DNA of 30,923 nucleotides from CAZSNT01 sp964607765 (GTDB taxonomy: Bacteria; Verrucomicrobiota; Lentisphaeria; Oligosphaerales; JABHEG01), in the NCBI GenBank assembly GCA_964607765.1, contig CAZSNT010000129.1, positions 1 to 30,923 on the forward strand, in the 5' to 3' direction. Below, in pieces: positions 1 to 9,530 of the stretch (its first letter is position 1; every line of letters begins with the position of its first letter). The notes below the pieces were generated by a model. The model searched no databases, had not been told where the DNA came from, and saw nothing but the letters and a program-made list of their open reading frames with translations. A program made the position numbers and the translations under genes.

Positions 1-39
1 ACAGAGCAGAATGCAGGCCAAAAACGTGTATAATGCTCA

Positions 40-119
40 GCTCAGGAGAGCCGGGTGATCCTGGTGTCCGGCGATATGCACCGTGTGACAGGAATCCCGG
101 CTTGGGAGAGCCGGGATAC
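40..119. repeat. REP-type palindromic composite, copy A
   Basis: The best palindrome has 9-bp perfect arms at 94-102 (ATCCCGGCT) and 109-117 (AGCCGGGAT) around a 6-base loop, followed by ATAC and a run of G. A second, one-armed element (GAGAGCCGGG) lies about 50 bases upstream. The block, including the spacer with 'tgacagga', matches the reverse complement of 9561-9644 along nearly its whole length. It lies just past the stop codon of the giant gene on the minus strand. The layout resembles paired REP elements; the ATAC is a degenerate version of the CTAC (GTAG on the other strand) seen in the other copies. Confidence 0.75.
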
Positions 120-134
120 GGGGGGATGCAGGCG

Positions 135-3100
135 CTACTGCATGCCCAGGTCCAGGTTCCCCGGCGTGAAGCAGAAGAACCAGTACCCATACCCGGCGAA
201 CAGGCCGGCGGCAGCCTGGCTTGCCTGGCGCTGCGCGTTCCAACCCCACGCGGGCAGGCGCACCAGGCCGGGAGCGTTCGGCAGCGGGCGTTGGTCGCCG
301 GGCCCGACCGGGCCGAGCAGGTTCCAGTCGGCGACGACCGCGATCTGCAGGCTGTTGACCGGGCTTCCCGCGACATCGGTCAGGGCAACCGGCCCGTTGA
401 TGACGTAGATCCAGTATCCCCTGCCCCCGATCAACGTCTGCTCCTGCACGTACACGTGCAACTGCGCGTCCCAGTAGAAGACTGGTCCGGCGATGATAGG
501 CTGCCCACCGTTGGTGAACAGTACGGCCGGATCCGTGTCTAACGGGTCCATTTTAAACGAGACCAGGTTCCAGCCGGCCTCCAGCAGCAGCCCCTGCAGC
601 ACGGCGCCCACCACCACCTCGAGCTGCACGACGCCACTCACCCAGCCGTTGCCCCACGCCCGGAACGAGAGCCACTCCGTGGCGAACTGATTCGGGTCGT
701 TCGACTGATAGGTGATCGGGAAGTCGGCGAGCAGCACTTCGCCGCCCGGCTGCAGCGGGTCACCGTTGCCGTCCAGCAGCGTGCCGTTCTGCGGCTGCGA
801 AAGCAACTCGATCCACACAGCGGCGTCTGCCGGGTCCGGCCCGTCCGGGTCCGTGACCTGGAAAAGGTCTTTCATCAACGTCGTGGTGGGCGTACCGGCG
901 ACCGCTGCCACGCGTTGGCTGGTCAGCACGAGCTGTGGCGGGTTCGCCTCGGCCAGAATCCCCAATGTGTAGTAGTGCGCATGTTCCACGGCGTGCGCAG
1001 CGACTGTGAAGAAGGGATCGTTGAAGGTCCCGCCCACGATGGTCGCGCCGTTGACGAACGTGCCGTCCGCATCGACCAAGAGCCGCAGCCTGGCACCGTC
1101 GCCGACGCCGCTGAGCCCGGTCGTGTCGATCCGCACGTCGGCAGTAACGCCGCCGGTCCGCGTAGTCTGCCACCTGCGCGTGAGGCGATGCGCAATCGTC
1201 GCCGGGCAGTCGTTCGCCTGCCAGTTGTCCGCGCTGCTGTCGTGGCCGAACACCGCGCTGTCCGCCGGGCCGAGCGCGGCATTCTGGAGTGTCAGTCGGT
1301 CTGATGCGTGACTTGCGGTGAGCGCGTCCCACACTCCTCTCAGGCTCGTCGCAACCAGCGGATGTGCCCACGGCTGAGCGGCCGCTGTCCATACACTCGG
1401 CACATCCATGTTCACGAGCGTGCCGGGGTTGGCGCCGATCACGTCACTGGCCACGGTCCCGGCGCTCTCGTTGAGCTGCCAGTAGGCGACCAGACCCGAC
1501 TCATGGCCGTTCGCGGCACGGTGCATGGTGTCGCGGATCTGCTCGACACTGCGTGCCGTGCGCCAGACGCGCAGCTCATCGATGAGTCCGTCCCATTCGC
1601 GCGTGTCCGCGGCGCCGCCGGGTGGCGCGCCGTCGATGTTCGATCCGATGTAGAACGGGCCGATGTTCTGCGAGCCGACCTGCCTGCCGCCGAACACCAC
1701 GGAGTTGTCGAGGGCACCGTTCACGTAGATGCGGCTCGTGGTGTCGTTGCCGTTGAGTTCGATGACACCAGCCACGTGGTACCAGGTGTCCGGACTGAAC
1801 TCGGTGACGCCTTCCAGGTAGCGGTCCACCCCGGTCGTGTCGCGGAACATGACGCCGAACCTGGTCTGTGAATTCGGGCCGCCGGTCACCAGTTGGTAGC
1901 CGCCTGACCCGGCCTCGCCCAGGCGCGAAGCGATAACGCGGTGCACGTCGTTCGCGTCCGGCTTGACCCACGCCTCGAGAGTGAGCGTGGTCATGCCCTG
2001 CAGATCCGTGCTCTCGCCGCAGTCCACGTAGTCGTTGTTGCCATCGAACGCGACTGCGTTGCCGCGTTCCGCACTCGGCACGGCCCGGCGCATGACCAGT
2101 TGGCTCAGCATCTGTTGTCCGGGAAAGGTCGCCGTGTCGGTCGTCGCATTGACCGTGCCGGCCTGGGCGCGACTTGTCCAAGGCCCGTCCGCCGTGCTGC
2201 CGCGGGCGAACAGCCGGATCTGGCCGGGGGAGGCCTGGTCTGCCGTAGTCAGATCACCTGCTCCGGCGAGGCTCAGGTCACCGGTGAACGTGCCGCTGCC
2301 GAACCGGTTGATGACCCAATAATGGCCGTTGAAGGTGTTCGGGCCGGGCGTGCCGGATGGCGGGTAGTCGATGCGGGTGACCACGAAGTCGTCCGTGCCG
2401 GTCTTGGCGGTGAAGTTGAACGTCGCGCCCGTGGCGCCGAACACGACCTGGCCGGGCCCGGCGATGGTGGCGCTGGCGCTGACGCCGCCGCCGACCGGCT
2501 CCGTAGCCGCCTGCCACGCCGGGCCGTTGATCAGGCTGCCCGTATGCCCACGCGCGCCGTCGCTGGCTGCCGTGCCATTCCCCTCGTTGAACTGGTAGTA
2601 GGCGACCAAGCCCGTCTCGCCGCCCGGCAGCGTGAGGCACATGTTCTCGCGGATCTGCTGTTGGCTGCGCGCCACATTCCAGACGCGCACCTCGTCGAGC
2701 GCGCCGTGAATCGTTCCGTAGGTGTGATGCTCATTGCGCCCGATCGTCAAAGGCTGATCGTTGGTGTCGATGTCGCCCGACGTTGCCAGCGTGCCGCTCA
2801 GCCGGCCGTTGACGTAGATGCGCATCTCGCTGCCGTCGTAGGTTCCGGCGACGTGTGTCCACGTGTTGGGCAGCACTTCGTCCGTGGACCACACCGTGCG
2901 ATTGTCCCCACCGATACTGAGGTCGAGGCAGACCTTCTCCGCGCCGTCATTCTCGTTGCTCAGGTTCAGGCTGTAGATGATCCACGGGTCCGCGTCGGTC
3001 GCCCACTCTCTGGACACGATGCGGTCCCAGTCATCGAACGCCGTGGGGCGAATCCACGCCTCCAGGCTGATCTCCTCGACGATGTCCAGGTCAGGGTGAT

Positions 3101-6100
3101 CCGGCACGGTAACGCCGTCATCGTTGCCGTCGAACACGACCATGGAGCCGGGCGCCAGGTAGCGGGTCCTGAAACTGCGCTCTTGCCCGTACGCCGTGCC
3201 CTGGCTGTTGGTGGCGTAGGCCCGCACGTAGTAGAGTGTGCCCTGCGTCAGGCTGGTGGGCTGCACGGAGAACGTCCCCGGGCCGGCGCCCGCCGCCAGG
3301 TGACTGTCGGCCACAATGGGATCGCCGCTGGTGTTCCAGCACACGCCGCGTTCCGTAACCGTGGCGCCGCCGTCGTAGGTCACGTCCCCGTCGATCCGGC
3401 CACTCGTGGCGGAGATATCACGGACCCCAACGGTCGTGACGTGCGGGATTCCGGGCGCCGACTTCGACGCCTCCACTGTTCCGCCAAACGCACCCAGGTT
3501 GATACGCGCGCCGTGCGGCGAAGGCTCGGCAGCGACCGCGTCCCCCGGATCACCGGCATCGATGCACGGGCTGCTGACCAGGTCCATCGCCCAGATGCTG
3601 CCGATAGGGTCCCAGCGCCCGGCTGTTGACTTCGGGTGGAAGTCGCCCACTGCCGCGTCTGCGTACATCGGATCGGCGAGGAGCTCGTTGTTCGAAGTGA
3701 CCGTGCGGCCACCGATAGCGGCGTGATTGGTGGTGTTGCTGTGGAAACAGTTGTAGTCGACGGTGACGTTGTAAAGCGAACGGAGCGCCGTGGGGTCGCC
3801 GCCGGAGGCGTGGCCGGTGAAGACATTGTTCCGGATCGAGTAACCGCCCGCGTCGACGGAGAAGTAGAAGCCGGCGCCCTCGGTCCAGCCGCTCACCGTA
3901 TCGCCGGCTACGTTGCCGTGGAACGTGTTGTTCGCCACGGTGATGCTGCGTTCTCCGGGCGCGCCCACGTACAGGCCGCCGCCGGAGCCCGTGTCAGCCC
4001 CGGCCCGGTTGTTGTGGATGACGTTGTTGGTGATCGTGGTACTGGCCGGATCCCACACGAAAATGCCGCCGCCCGCGCCGTAGTCTCCGGTCCGGGCCTG
4101 GTTGCCCGTGATCAGGTTGCCCGTGATGATTGATGTGGTGCCGTAGTCGACCCAGATGCCGCCGCCGCGATTGTAGTCGCCGCCGCTGCCGGCCACATTG
4201 TTGCGGATCGTATTGTGGCGGATCGTGACCGTACCAAACTGCGCCGAGATGCCGCCGCCGTGGCCGTTCAAAGCCCCGATTGTGCCTGTGTTGCCCTCGA
4301 TCGTATTGCCTTCGATGACGGGATTCACGCTATGGGCGCCGATGCCGCCGCCATGCCCGTAGGACTGTGTGTTCCCAGCGAAATTGCCATCGATCCGGTT
4401 GTTGCGTATGAGCGCGCTGCCGCCGGCCACGCAGGCGATCCCCCCGCCGATGCCTGACCATGAGCCCGCCTCGCAGACGGTGATCCGGTTCTCCTCGATG
4501 ACAGGCGACGCGCCGTCGGCACACAGAATGCCGCCGCCGTTGTTGACGTGTGTGGGCTCCGCCCCGGCATCACCTTCGCGCATGGTGAAGCCGCGGATGA
4601 TGGTGTCGGCTGTCACGGTCGCACCTGTGAGCGTAAAAATGCGGCAGTTGTCGTTTGCGTCGATGGTGCACTGGTCCCGGTCAGGCTGCGCGTCGTGCCA
4701 GTGGCTGCCGTCGCCGTCATCGCTGGTGAGCCGCACGTCTTTGCCCGTGATAACCAAGTCATCCGTGATGTTGTAGGTCCCGTACTTCACGAGCACCACA
4801 TCGCCGTCACTGGCGGAGGCGATACCCTCGAACACGGTCTGGAACGCCGTGCCCCAAGTGGTACCGTCACCGGAGCTGCCGACCGCGCCGTCCACGAACC
4901 ACGCCGTGCCGCTCACGCCCGTGCCCTGCACCGCGAAGTTGTAGGGATTCTCGTCGCCGTCGTTGTTCGGGATGCTGAGCGTCGCCGAGCGCGTGCCGGT
5001 CGCGGTCGGATCGAACGCCAGCACGAACGTGGTGTGCCCACCGGGCGGCACGGTCGGGGTCGGGTCCCTGGCGATCGAGAATTCGCCGGCATGCGGCCCG
5101 GTGAACTGCACGAGCGGCGTACCGGTCAAAGCGAGTTCGGCAGTACCGAGGTTCTGGATCGTGACGGTCTGCTGCACGTTCACACCTGTAACCGCAGCAG
5201 GCCCGAGGTCCGTGAAGTCTGTCGGGCTCGGGGTCGTGTCGCCGTCCGCGATGGTCACACCGTTGCACTGCACGTTGATCTCGACGCCGCCCGCCGCACC
5301 CGTGCCGTGGATACCGAACACGTAGGGATCTTCGTCCGTGTCCGTGTTCGGGATACTGAGCGTCGCGGTGCGCAGGCCAATCCCGCTCGGATCGAACCGG
5401 ACCTGGAACGTCGGAGAGCTGTGTCCCGCTATCTCGGCAGGGGGGGAAACGATGACCGCAAAATCGGCGGCGTGCGTGCCGGTCACGTGCACCGGCGAAG
5501 GCATGGCCTCGTAGAGGATCAACGTCGAGTCGCGCGTGTTCTGGATCGTGAAGGTGTGCACCTCGGTCTCGCCATCCACTGCGAGCCGGCCGAACTCCGT
5601 GCCGTCCCCGGCACTCGGCGTGGTGTCGCCGCTGACGATGTCGACGCCGTTTCCCCGCACGTTGATCTCAGGTCCGTTACTGCCGACGCCGAAGTTGTAG
5701 GGATTCTCGCCGCGGTCGTTGCAGAGGATGCTGATCTCGGCAGACCGTGGACCCGGTTGACTGGGGCTGTGCTGCACCTGGAACGTGGTCTCCTGCCCCG
5801 GGCCAAGCCTGTAAACAGCCGGCTGGTTCGTGACAATGAAGTCGGCCGCGTGTGCGCCGGTGACTCGGACCTCGGGGAAGTCGGCAAGTATCAACGTGTG
5901 ATCGCCGGCATTCGCGATTGTGAAGGTCCGCACCTGGCTGCCACCGACCGCCACATCACCGAAATCGGTGTGGTCCGCCATGCCCGGAATCAGGTCGCCG
6001 TCGGCGATACTGATGCCGTTGCCGCGCACGTCCATGTCCGGGCCGACGGCGGCGAGCGTGTAGATGTAAGCAGAGCCCTGTCTGTCATTGATGCCGATCC

Positions 6101-7949
6101 GGTTGTGATGCGCTCCGACGACCAGCGTGTTGCCGCTGACGCCCAGGGCCACGCCGAACTTGTCGTCGGCGCTGTTGCCGCCGGGAGCGAACCGGTCCGT
6201 CTCGGTGAGCACGCCGGCCCAGCCGCCGGGGTTGGGCTTCTCGTAGACGTGGACGACGCCACCGTATCCCTCGCCCGCAGCCACGCCATAGGCGCCGGCC
6301 AGGACGGTGTCGCCCTGCACCGCGACGGAGCCGCCGAGCCCCGCGTTGGCAATGGGAGACGCCGCGGCGAGCTTGGCATTCTGTTGGAGCGACCCGGCCC
6401 AGCCGCCCGGCGGCTTCACAAACACGTAGGCTGCGCCGTAACGCTTCACATTCGCCCCGTGCCAGACGGCGCCAACCACCACCGTGTCACCGTCCACCGC
6501 GTTCGCGGTCCCGAAAAACTCGTTCAGGGCGCCGTCGCTGGCGCTCAGCTTCGCGTTGTGCTCAGCATCTGCCCAGCCGCCCGGCGGCTTCACGAACACG
6601 TATGCGGCGCCCTGAGAGTTGCCGGTCAGGTCTGCGTCCGGCACACCGGCCACAATCGTGTCTGCGGAGATCGCAACGCCAGCGCCGAACCCATCGTCAA
6701 AAGCGCCGTCTGCCGCGGTCAACGTGGCGGTGGGGGTGTCCGTGTTCGCCCAGCCGCCACCGGGCTTGGTGAAAACGCAGGCCGCGCCCTGACGATCGTT
6801 TGCGCCGACGTCCTGGCCACGGGCGCCGGCCACAATGTCATCGCCGTGGATGGCCACCGAGCCGCCGAGCGCGAAGTGCGAGTCGCCGCTGGCGTCCGTG
6901 AGAATCGCGTCTTCCTCGGCATTCGCCCAGCCGCCGCCGGGCTTGGCAAATACGTAGACCGCGCCCTGGTCCGCATCCGGGCCGATATCATTCCCCGGCG
7001 CGCCCACCGCAATCGTGTCGCCGTGGATGGCGACCGCTTCCCCGAAACGGTCCTCCTCCTCGCGATCACTGGCCGTGAGCTTGGCCACCTGCTCCCAGCC
7101 GCCGGACAACCTCACGAACACGTACGCCGCGCCTCGGTTGGCCACGCCGTCCGTGTTGTGGCCGGGTGCGCCGACCACCACCGTGTCACCGTCCACGGCA
7201 ACATCCATGCCGAACCAGTCGTCGGCTGCGCCGTCATCGGCTGTGAGTATGGCTTCTTCGATCCACGGATCGACCGTGATCGGGTACGTCGCGCCGCGGT
7301 CGTCAACCAGAATGCGCAGCGTCTCTGTGCCGGTGAGCTCCAAATGCGCGGCCAGTTCCCTGCCTTCTGCATCGAACACGTACAGGCCGGAGTAACGAGC
7401 CACTGCAGCGCCTGCCGGATCGGTCAGCACCATGGCGTCCGGAGCGTCCAGGCGCGGCATCAAGTCGCCGGACAGCGCCAGCTCCAGAGCTACGGATGCA
7501 GCGGCGTCCCCGTCCGGACGGGTGTGGAGTGTGAAGCCCTGCTCCACGCCCCACGCCGTGTTCAGGTACCACTCGGTCAGTGCCGGGCCACGCTCGTATT
7601 CGATCCGTGTCCCAGTCAGGGCAGGAGTACTGGGGTTGACACGCCGCAGTGCTCCCGCGCGCCCGGCACGCTGCAGTGTCAGTCCCCACTGCCTGCCGGT
7701 CCGTGTGCTGGCCACGGTCATGCCGGCCCCGGAAAATGCGAAACACATGCCGTGGCGCGGATTCCGCAACTCGTAGCCGGAGTCAGCCGTAACCGGACGG
7801 TAACTCGGTGGCAGGTCGGCCTGCAGAGCGGCGGCCACGGCACCGGCCACCGCGGGCGACGGGCGGGGCGCCACGTTACTCAACGCCACGTCGGCCATAA
7901 CCAAGAAGGACACAAGACAGCTGGCAGCCAAAGGACGGTAGGCACTCAT
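135..7949 (-). CDS. Giant modular secreted/surface protein (FG-GAP, anchor-D, beta-helix, LamG)
   Basis: A 2604-residue protein with a weak N-terminal signal-like hydrophobic stretch (about residues 7-24), so it is probably exported. Visible modules in order, with approximate residues: an N-terminal domain ending in 'YPITVDPW' (30-228); about seven FG-GAP-like blades with 'DGDTVVVGAP' and 'GAAYVFVKP' motifs (229-635); three choice-of-anchor-D type beta-sandwiches, each opening with a 'GNGVxIxxGD' motif (637-1010); a right-handed beta-helix with repeated 'GGGI' turns (1014-1490); an Fn3-like domain (1500-1597); two LamG/concanavalin folds with 'LEAWI/VKP' (1602-1793 and 1967-2170); a cadherin-like segment (2344-2443); and a terminal module with 'GWNLVSF' and a weaker second copy, 'DWNLLGPV'. 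Such architectures are known for adhesion or polysaccharide binding; no catalytic motif is visible, so the substrate is unknown. The ATG has GGGGAA upstream. No transmembrane or sorting tail is seen at the C-terminus. Confidence 0.9.
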   Translation of the reverse strand: MSAYRPLAASCLVSFLVMADVALSNVAPRPSPAVAGAVAAALQADLPPSYRPVTADSGYELRNPRHGMCFAFSGAGMTVASTRTGRQWGLTLQRAGRAGALRRVNPSTPALTGTRIEYERGPALTEWYLNTAWGVEQGFTLHTRPDGDAAASVALELALSGDLMPRLDAPDAMVLTDPAGAAVARYSGLYVFDAEGRELAAHLELTGTETLRILVDDRGATYPITVDPWIEEAILTADDGAADDWFGMDVAVDGDTVVVGAPGHNTDGVANRGAAYVFVRLSGGWEQVAKLTASDREEEDRFGEAVAIHGDTIAVGAPGNDIGPDADQGAVYVFAKPGGGWANAEEDAILTDASGDSHFALGGSVAIHGDDIVAGARGQDVGANDRQGAACVFTKPGGGWANTDTPTATLTAADGAFDDGFGAGVAISADTIVAGVPDADLTGNSQGAAYVFVKPPGGWADAEHNAKLSASDGALNEFFGTANAVDGDTVVVGAVWHGANVKRYGAAYVFVKPPGGWAGSLQQNAKLAAASPIANAGLGGSVAVQGDTVLAGAYGVAAGEGYGGVVHVYEKPNPGGWAGVLTETDRFAPGGNSADDKFGVALGVSGNTLVVGAHHNRIGINDRQGSAYIYTLAAVGPDMDVRGNGISIADGDLIPGMADHTDFGDVAVGGSQVRTFTIANAGDHTLILADFPEVRVTGAHAADFIVTNQPAVYRLGPGQETTFQVQHSPSQPGPRSAEISILCNDRGENPYNFGVGSNGPEINVRGNGVDIVSGDTTPSAGDGTEFGRLAVDGETEVHTFTIQNTRDSTLILYEAMPSPVHVTGTHAADFAVIVSPPAEIAGHSSPTFQVRFDPSGIGLRTATLSIPNTDTDEDPYVFGIHGTGAAGGVEINVQCNGVTIADGDTTPSPTDFTDLGPAAVTGVNVQQTVTIQNLGTAELALTGTPLVQFTGPHAGEFSIARDPTPTVPPGGHTTFVLAFDPTATGTRSATLSIPNNDGDENPYNFAVQGTGVSGTAWFVDGAVGSSGDGTTWGTAFQTVFEGIASASDGDVVLVKYGTYNITDDLVITGKDVRLTSDDGDGSHWHDAQPDRDQCTIDANDNCRIFTLTGATVTADTIIRGFTMREGDAGAEPTHVNNGGGILCADGASPVIEENRITVCEAGSWSGIGGGIACVAGGSALIRNNRIDGNFAGNTQSYGHGGGIGAHSVNPVIEGNTIEGNTGTIGALNGHGGGISAQFGTVTIRHNTIRNNVAGSGGDYNRGGGIWVDYGTTSIITGNLITGNQARTGDYGAGGGIFVWDPASTTITNNVIHNNRAGADTGSGGGLYVGAPGERSITVANNTFHGNVAGDTVSGWTEGAGFYFSVDAGGYSIRNNVFTGHASGGDPTALRSLYNVTVDYNCFHSNTTNHAAIGGRTVTSNNELLADPMYADAAVGDFHPKSTAGRWDPIGSIWAMDLVSSPCIDAGDPGDAVAAEPSPHGARINLGAFGGTVEASKSAPGIPHVTTVGVRDISATSGRIDGDVTYDGGATVTERGVCWNTSGDPIVADSHLAAGAGPGTFSVQPTSLTQGTLYYVRAYATNSQGTAYGQERSFRTRYLAPGSMVVFDGNDDGVTVPDHPDLDIVEEISLEAWIRPTAFDDWDRIVSREWATDADPWIIYSLNLSNENDGAEKVCLDLSIGGDNRTVWSTDEVLPNTWTHVAGTYDGSEMRIYVNGRLSGTLATSGDIDTNDQPLTIGRNEHHTYGTIHGALDEVRVWNVARSQQQIRENMCLTLPGGETGLVAYYQFNEGNGTAASDGARGHTGSLINGPAWQAATEPVGGGVSASATIAGPGQVVFGATGATFNFTAKTGTDDFVVTRIDYPPSGTPGPNTFNGHYWVINRFGSGTFTGDLSLAGAGDLTTADQASPGQIRLFARGSTADGPWTSRAQAGTVNATTDTATFPGQQMLSQLVMRRAVPSAERGNAVAFDGNNDYVDCGESTDLQGMTTLTLEAWVKPDANDVHRVIASRLGEAGSGGYQLVTGGPNSQTRFGVMFRDTTGVDRYLEGVTEFSPDTWYHVAGVIELNGNDTTSRIYVNGALDNSVVFGGRQVGSQNIGPFYIGSNIDGAPPGGAADTREWDGLIDELRVWRTARSVEQIRDTMHRAANGHESGLVAYWQLNESAGTVASDVIGANPGTLVNMDVPSVWTAAAQPWAHPLVATSLRGVWDALTASHASDRLTLQNAALGPADSAVFGHDSSADNWQANDCPATIAHRLTRRWQTTRTGGVTADVRIDTTGLSGVGDGARLRLLVDADGTFVNGATIVGGTFNDPFFTVAAHAVEHAHYYTLGILAEANPPQLVLTSQRVAAVAGTPTTTLMKDLFQVTDPDGPDPADAAVWIELLSQPQNGTLLDGNGDPLQPGGEVLLADFPITYQSNDPNQFATEWLSFRAWGNGWVSGVVQLEVVVGAVLQGLLLEAGWNLVSFKMDPLDTDPAVLFTNGGQPIIAGPVFYWDAQLHVYVQEQTLIGGRGYWIYVINGPVALTDVAGSPVNSLQIAVVADWNLLGPVGPGDQRPLPNAPGLVRLPAWGWNAQRQASQAAAGLFAGYGYWFFCFTPGNLDLGMQ
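4905..6035 (-). repeat. Three tandem choice-of-anchor-D domain repeats inside the giant gene
   Basis: Three successive units of about 120-125 codons each begin with a conserved 'GNGxxIxxGDxxP' stretch followed by 'FG', 'TFTIxN' and a closing 'NPYNF' or 'DPYVF' motif. The opening motifs fall near 6010, 5640 and 5254, giving a period of about 370-385 bp. The units have diverged at DNA level, so they are old duplications rather than a recent expansion. Confidence 0.8.
6040..7265 (-). repeat. About seven tandem FG-GAP-like repeats inside the giant gene
   Basis: Roughly seven units of about 57-60 codons carry the recurring order 'FG..VAVxGDTxVVGA', 'GAAYVFVKP' and 'GGWA'. Seven such blades are what an integrin-alpha-like beta-propeller needs, so this block probably folds as one propeller. 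The 'KPPGGWA' linker is nearly identical between several units, and on the plus strand this shows as recurring cagccgccgggcggcttcac-like DNA. Confidence 0.8.
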
Positions 7950-8325
7950 CGGCAGTTCCCCACAGAGCTATCGATTTCCGGTCTATCCCCGGTCGCGCGC
8001 GTATTGGCAGCTCTGGTGGCTGCGACGCGCGACTCTCAGTCTACGAATGTACTGGGATTCGAGGGCGTTGGCAAGTGCAGGTGACAGGCAGGCCCGACCG
8101 GGCTACGGGGGGATGGCGTCAAGATAAGGGTCAAAGAGGGCGCCGCACGCGGCCCTGCGACGCCACACGCAGAGATATGTCACCAGGCGAGACCATGACC
8201 GGGCGGAACAAGGGGGCCTGCGTTGCGGGACCAATCTCGCTCACCCACGGCACGAGGCCGTGGGGGTCGTTCTCACCCCTTATCAACGCCATTCCGGGCT
8301 ACGGGGGGGGCAGCAAACAGGGCAC
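7950..8325. other. Intergenic region with half REP elements and a hairpin
   Basis: 376 bases between the lactonase stop and the giant gene's start, both on the minus strand. It holds two half-REP motifs ('gggctacgggg' near 8101 and 'ccgggctacgggg' near 8294) and the hairpin at 8244-8264. The giant gene's promoter and leader should lie near 7950-8050, but I cannot point to convincing promoter boxes. No plausible gene is seen; the open frames here look like chance. Confidence 0.6.
8244..8264. other. Perfect 8-bp hairpin downstream of the lactonase gene
   Basis: The arms CCCACGGC (8244-8251) and GCCGTGGG (8257-8264) pair perfectly around the loop ACGAG. It lies about 60 bases past the lactonase stop on the minus strand, so it could stabilise the 3' end of that transcript. 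No T-run follows on either strand, so a classical intrinsic terminator is not supported. Confidence 0.5.
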
Positions 8326-9510
8326 TCAATCCGCAACCGGCACGATCTTCACGCACACGGGCTTGGGTACGGCGATCGAATGGCCTGTGGGAGCGGGGAG
8401 GCCAGTGTCGGGGTCGAGCTTGAACACGACCACGTTGTCCGAGTTCTGGTTGGCTGCGAGCAGGAGCGTGCCGGTCGGGTCGATGGCGAAGTTCCGGGGC
8501 GTCTTGCCGCCTGTCGACTGGTGCCCAACGGGTGTGAGTTGGCCGGAGGCGGAGTCGATTGCGAACACCGCAACGCTGTCGTGGCCGCGGTTCGAGCCGT
8601 AGAGCCAACGTCCGGATGCCCCCACGTGAATGTCGGCACAGCTGTTCGTGCCCGTGTATCCTGTCGGCAGCGTGGACACCGTCTGGATTGTCCGCAGCGT
8701 GCCGGTGGCCGCATCGTAGGAGAAGGCGGTGACGGTCGAATCCAGTTCGTTGATCACGTAGGCGTATCGGGCACTCGGGTGGAACGCGAAGTGGCGCGGG
8801 CCCGCGCCCGGGGCGAGCGCGGCGTGCGGGCAAGCGGGGTTCGGAGTCAGACGCCCGGCCTCGGCATCGAGCTGGTAGATCATGAGCTTGTCGATGCCCA
8901 GATCCGCAGCGAACGCGAAGCGGCTGTCGGGAGCAATCGTGAACGAGTGCGCGTGCGGGCCACGCTGCCGCTTCGGGTGCGCGCTGCTGCCTTCATGCTG
9001 CACGGTGTGGCTGGCCGGACGCAGACTCCCATCCGCGGCAATCGGCAGCACGGCGACCGTGCCGGTGCCGTAGTTCGCCACCAGCAGGCACTTGCCGGCG
9101 GCATCGACACCCAAATGACAGGGCGACCGGCCGTGCGACTCCTGCTGGTTGAGCGGCGTCAGCGCGCCCGTCGCGGCGTCCCGGGCGAACGCGGCGACGG
9201 CGCCTGTCGGCTTGCCTTGCCAGCGTCCTGCTTCCGTGACCGCGTACAGCGTCCGGCCGTTCGGGTGCAAAACCAGGAACGACGGGTTGACTGCGGCGAC
9301 TGGCTCCCCGGCCGGTCCGAGTTCGCCCGTGTCCGGATTCAGACGGTACAGGTAAATCCCTTTGCTCTCGCCACGCGTGTAGGTGCCGATATAGACGAGC
9401 ATGGAGCTTCTCCCGTCAGCGTTGGATTCTGAGCGCGCTGCGTCCTGAGCGGCCGCCGGCCAGGCGGCGGTCAACGCGGCGGCAGCGGCAAACAGTCGAG
9501 GGATTCTCAT
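8326..9510 (-). CDS. Secreted lactonase, seven-bladed beta-propeller (6-phosphogluconolactonase family)
   Basis: 394 residues, of which about the first 21 form a Sec-type signal peptide (positively charged start, Ala-rich core, 'AAAQDA' cleavage-like site). The mature part opens with 'YIGTYTRGESKGIY' and shows the family repeats 'NPSFLVLHPNGRTLYAV', 'GPHAHSF', 'GPRHFAFHPSARYAYV' and 'TPRNFAIDPTGTLLLAA', diagnostic of YbhE/Pgl-type lactonases. That family hydrolyses 6-phosphogluconolactone or related sugar lactones. The signal peptide argues for a periplasmic or extracellular lactone as substrate, so a pgl symbol is not assigned. The ATG has GGGAG upstream at good spacing. It follows two sugar isomerase-like genes on the same strand, separated by REP DNA. 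Confidence 0.9.
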   Translation of the reverse strand: MRIPRLFAAAAALTAAWPAAAQDAARSESNADGRSSMLVYIGTYTRGESKGIYLYRLNPDTGELGPAGEPVAAVNPSFLVLHPNGRTLYAVTEAGRWQGKPTGAVAAFARDAATGALTPLNQQESHGRSPCHLGVDAAGKCLLVANYGTGTVAVLPIAADGSLRPASHTVQHEGSSAHPKRQRGPHAHSFTIAPDSRFAFAADLGIDKLMIYQLDAEAGRLTPNPACPHAALAPGAGPRHFAFHPSARYAYVINELDSTVTAFSYDAATGTLRTIQTVSTLPTGYTGTNSCADIHVGASGRWLYGSNRGHDSVAVFAIDSASGQLTPVGHQSTGGKTPRNFAIDPTGTLLLAANQNSDNVVVFKLDPDTGLPAPTGHSIAVPKPVCVKIVPVAD

Positions 9511-9530
9511 GGGGCATCTCCCTATTCGTT

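Noticed and set aside
1941..3629. Plus-strand open frame of 562 codons
   Set aside because: Also antisense to the giant gene, with low-complexity Arg/Val/Ala composition and no motif or ribosome site.
4548..8084. Plus-strand open frame of 1178 codons
   Set aside because: It is antisense to the giant gene, whose domains are clear. The antisense product is Arg/His/Ala/Val-rich without any family motif, as expected from high GC at third positions.
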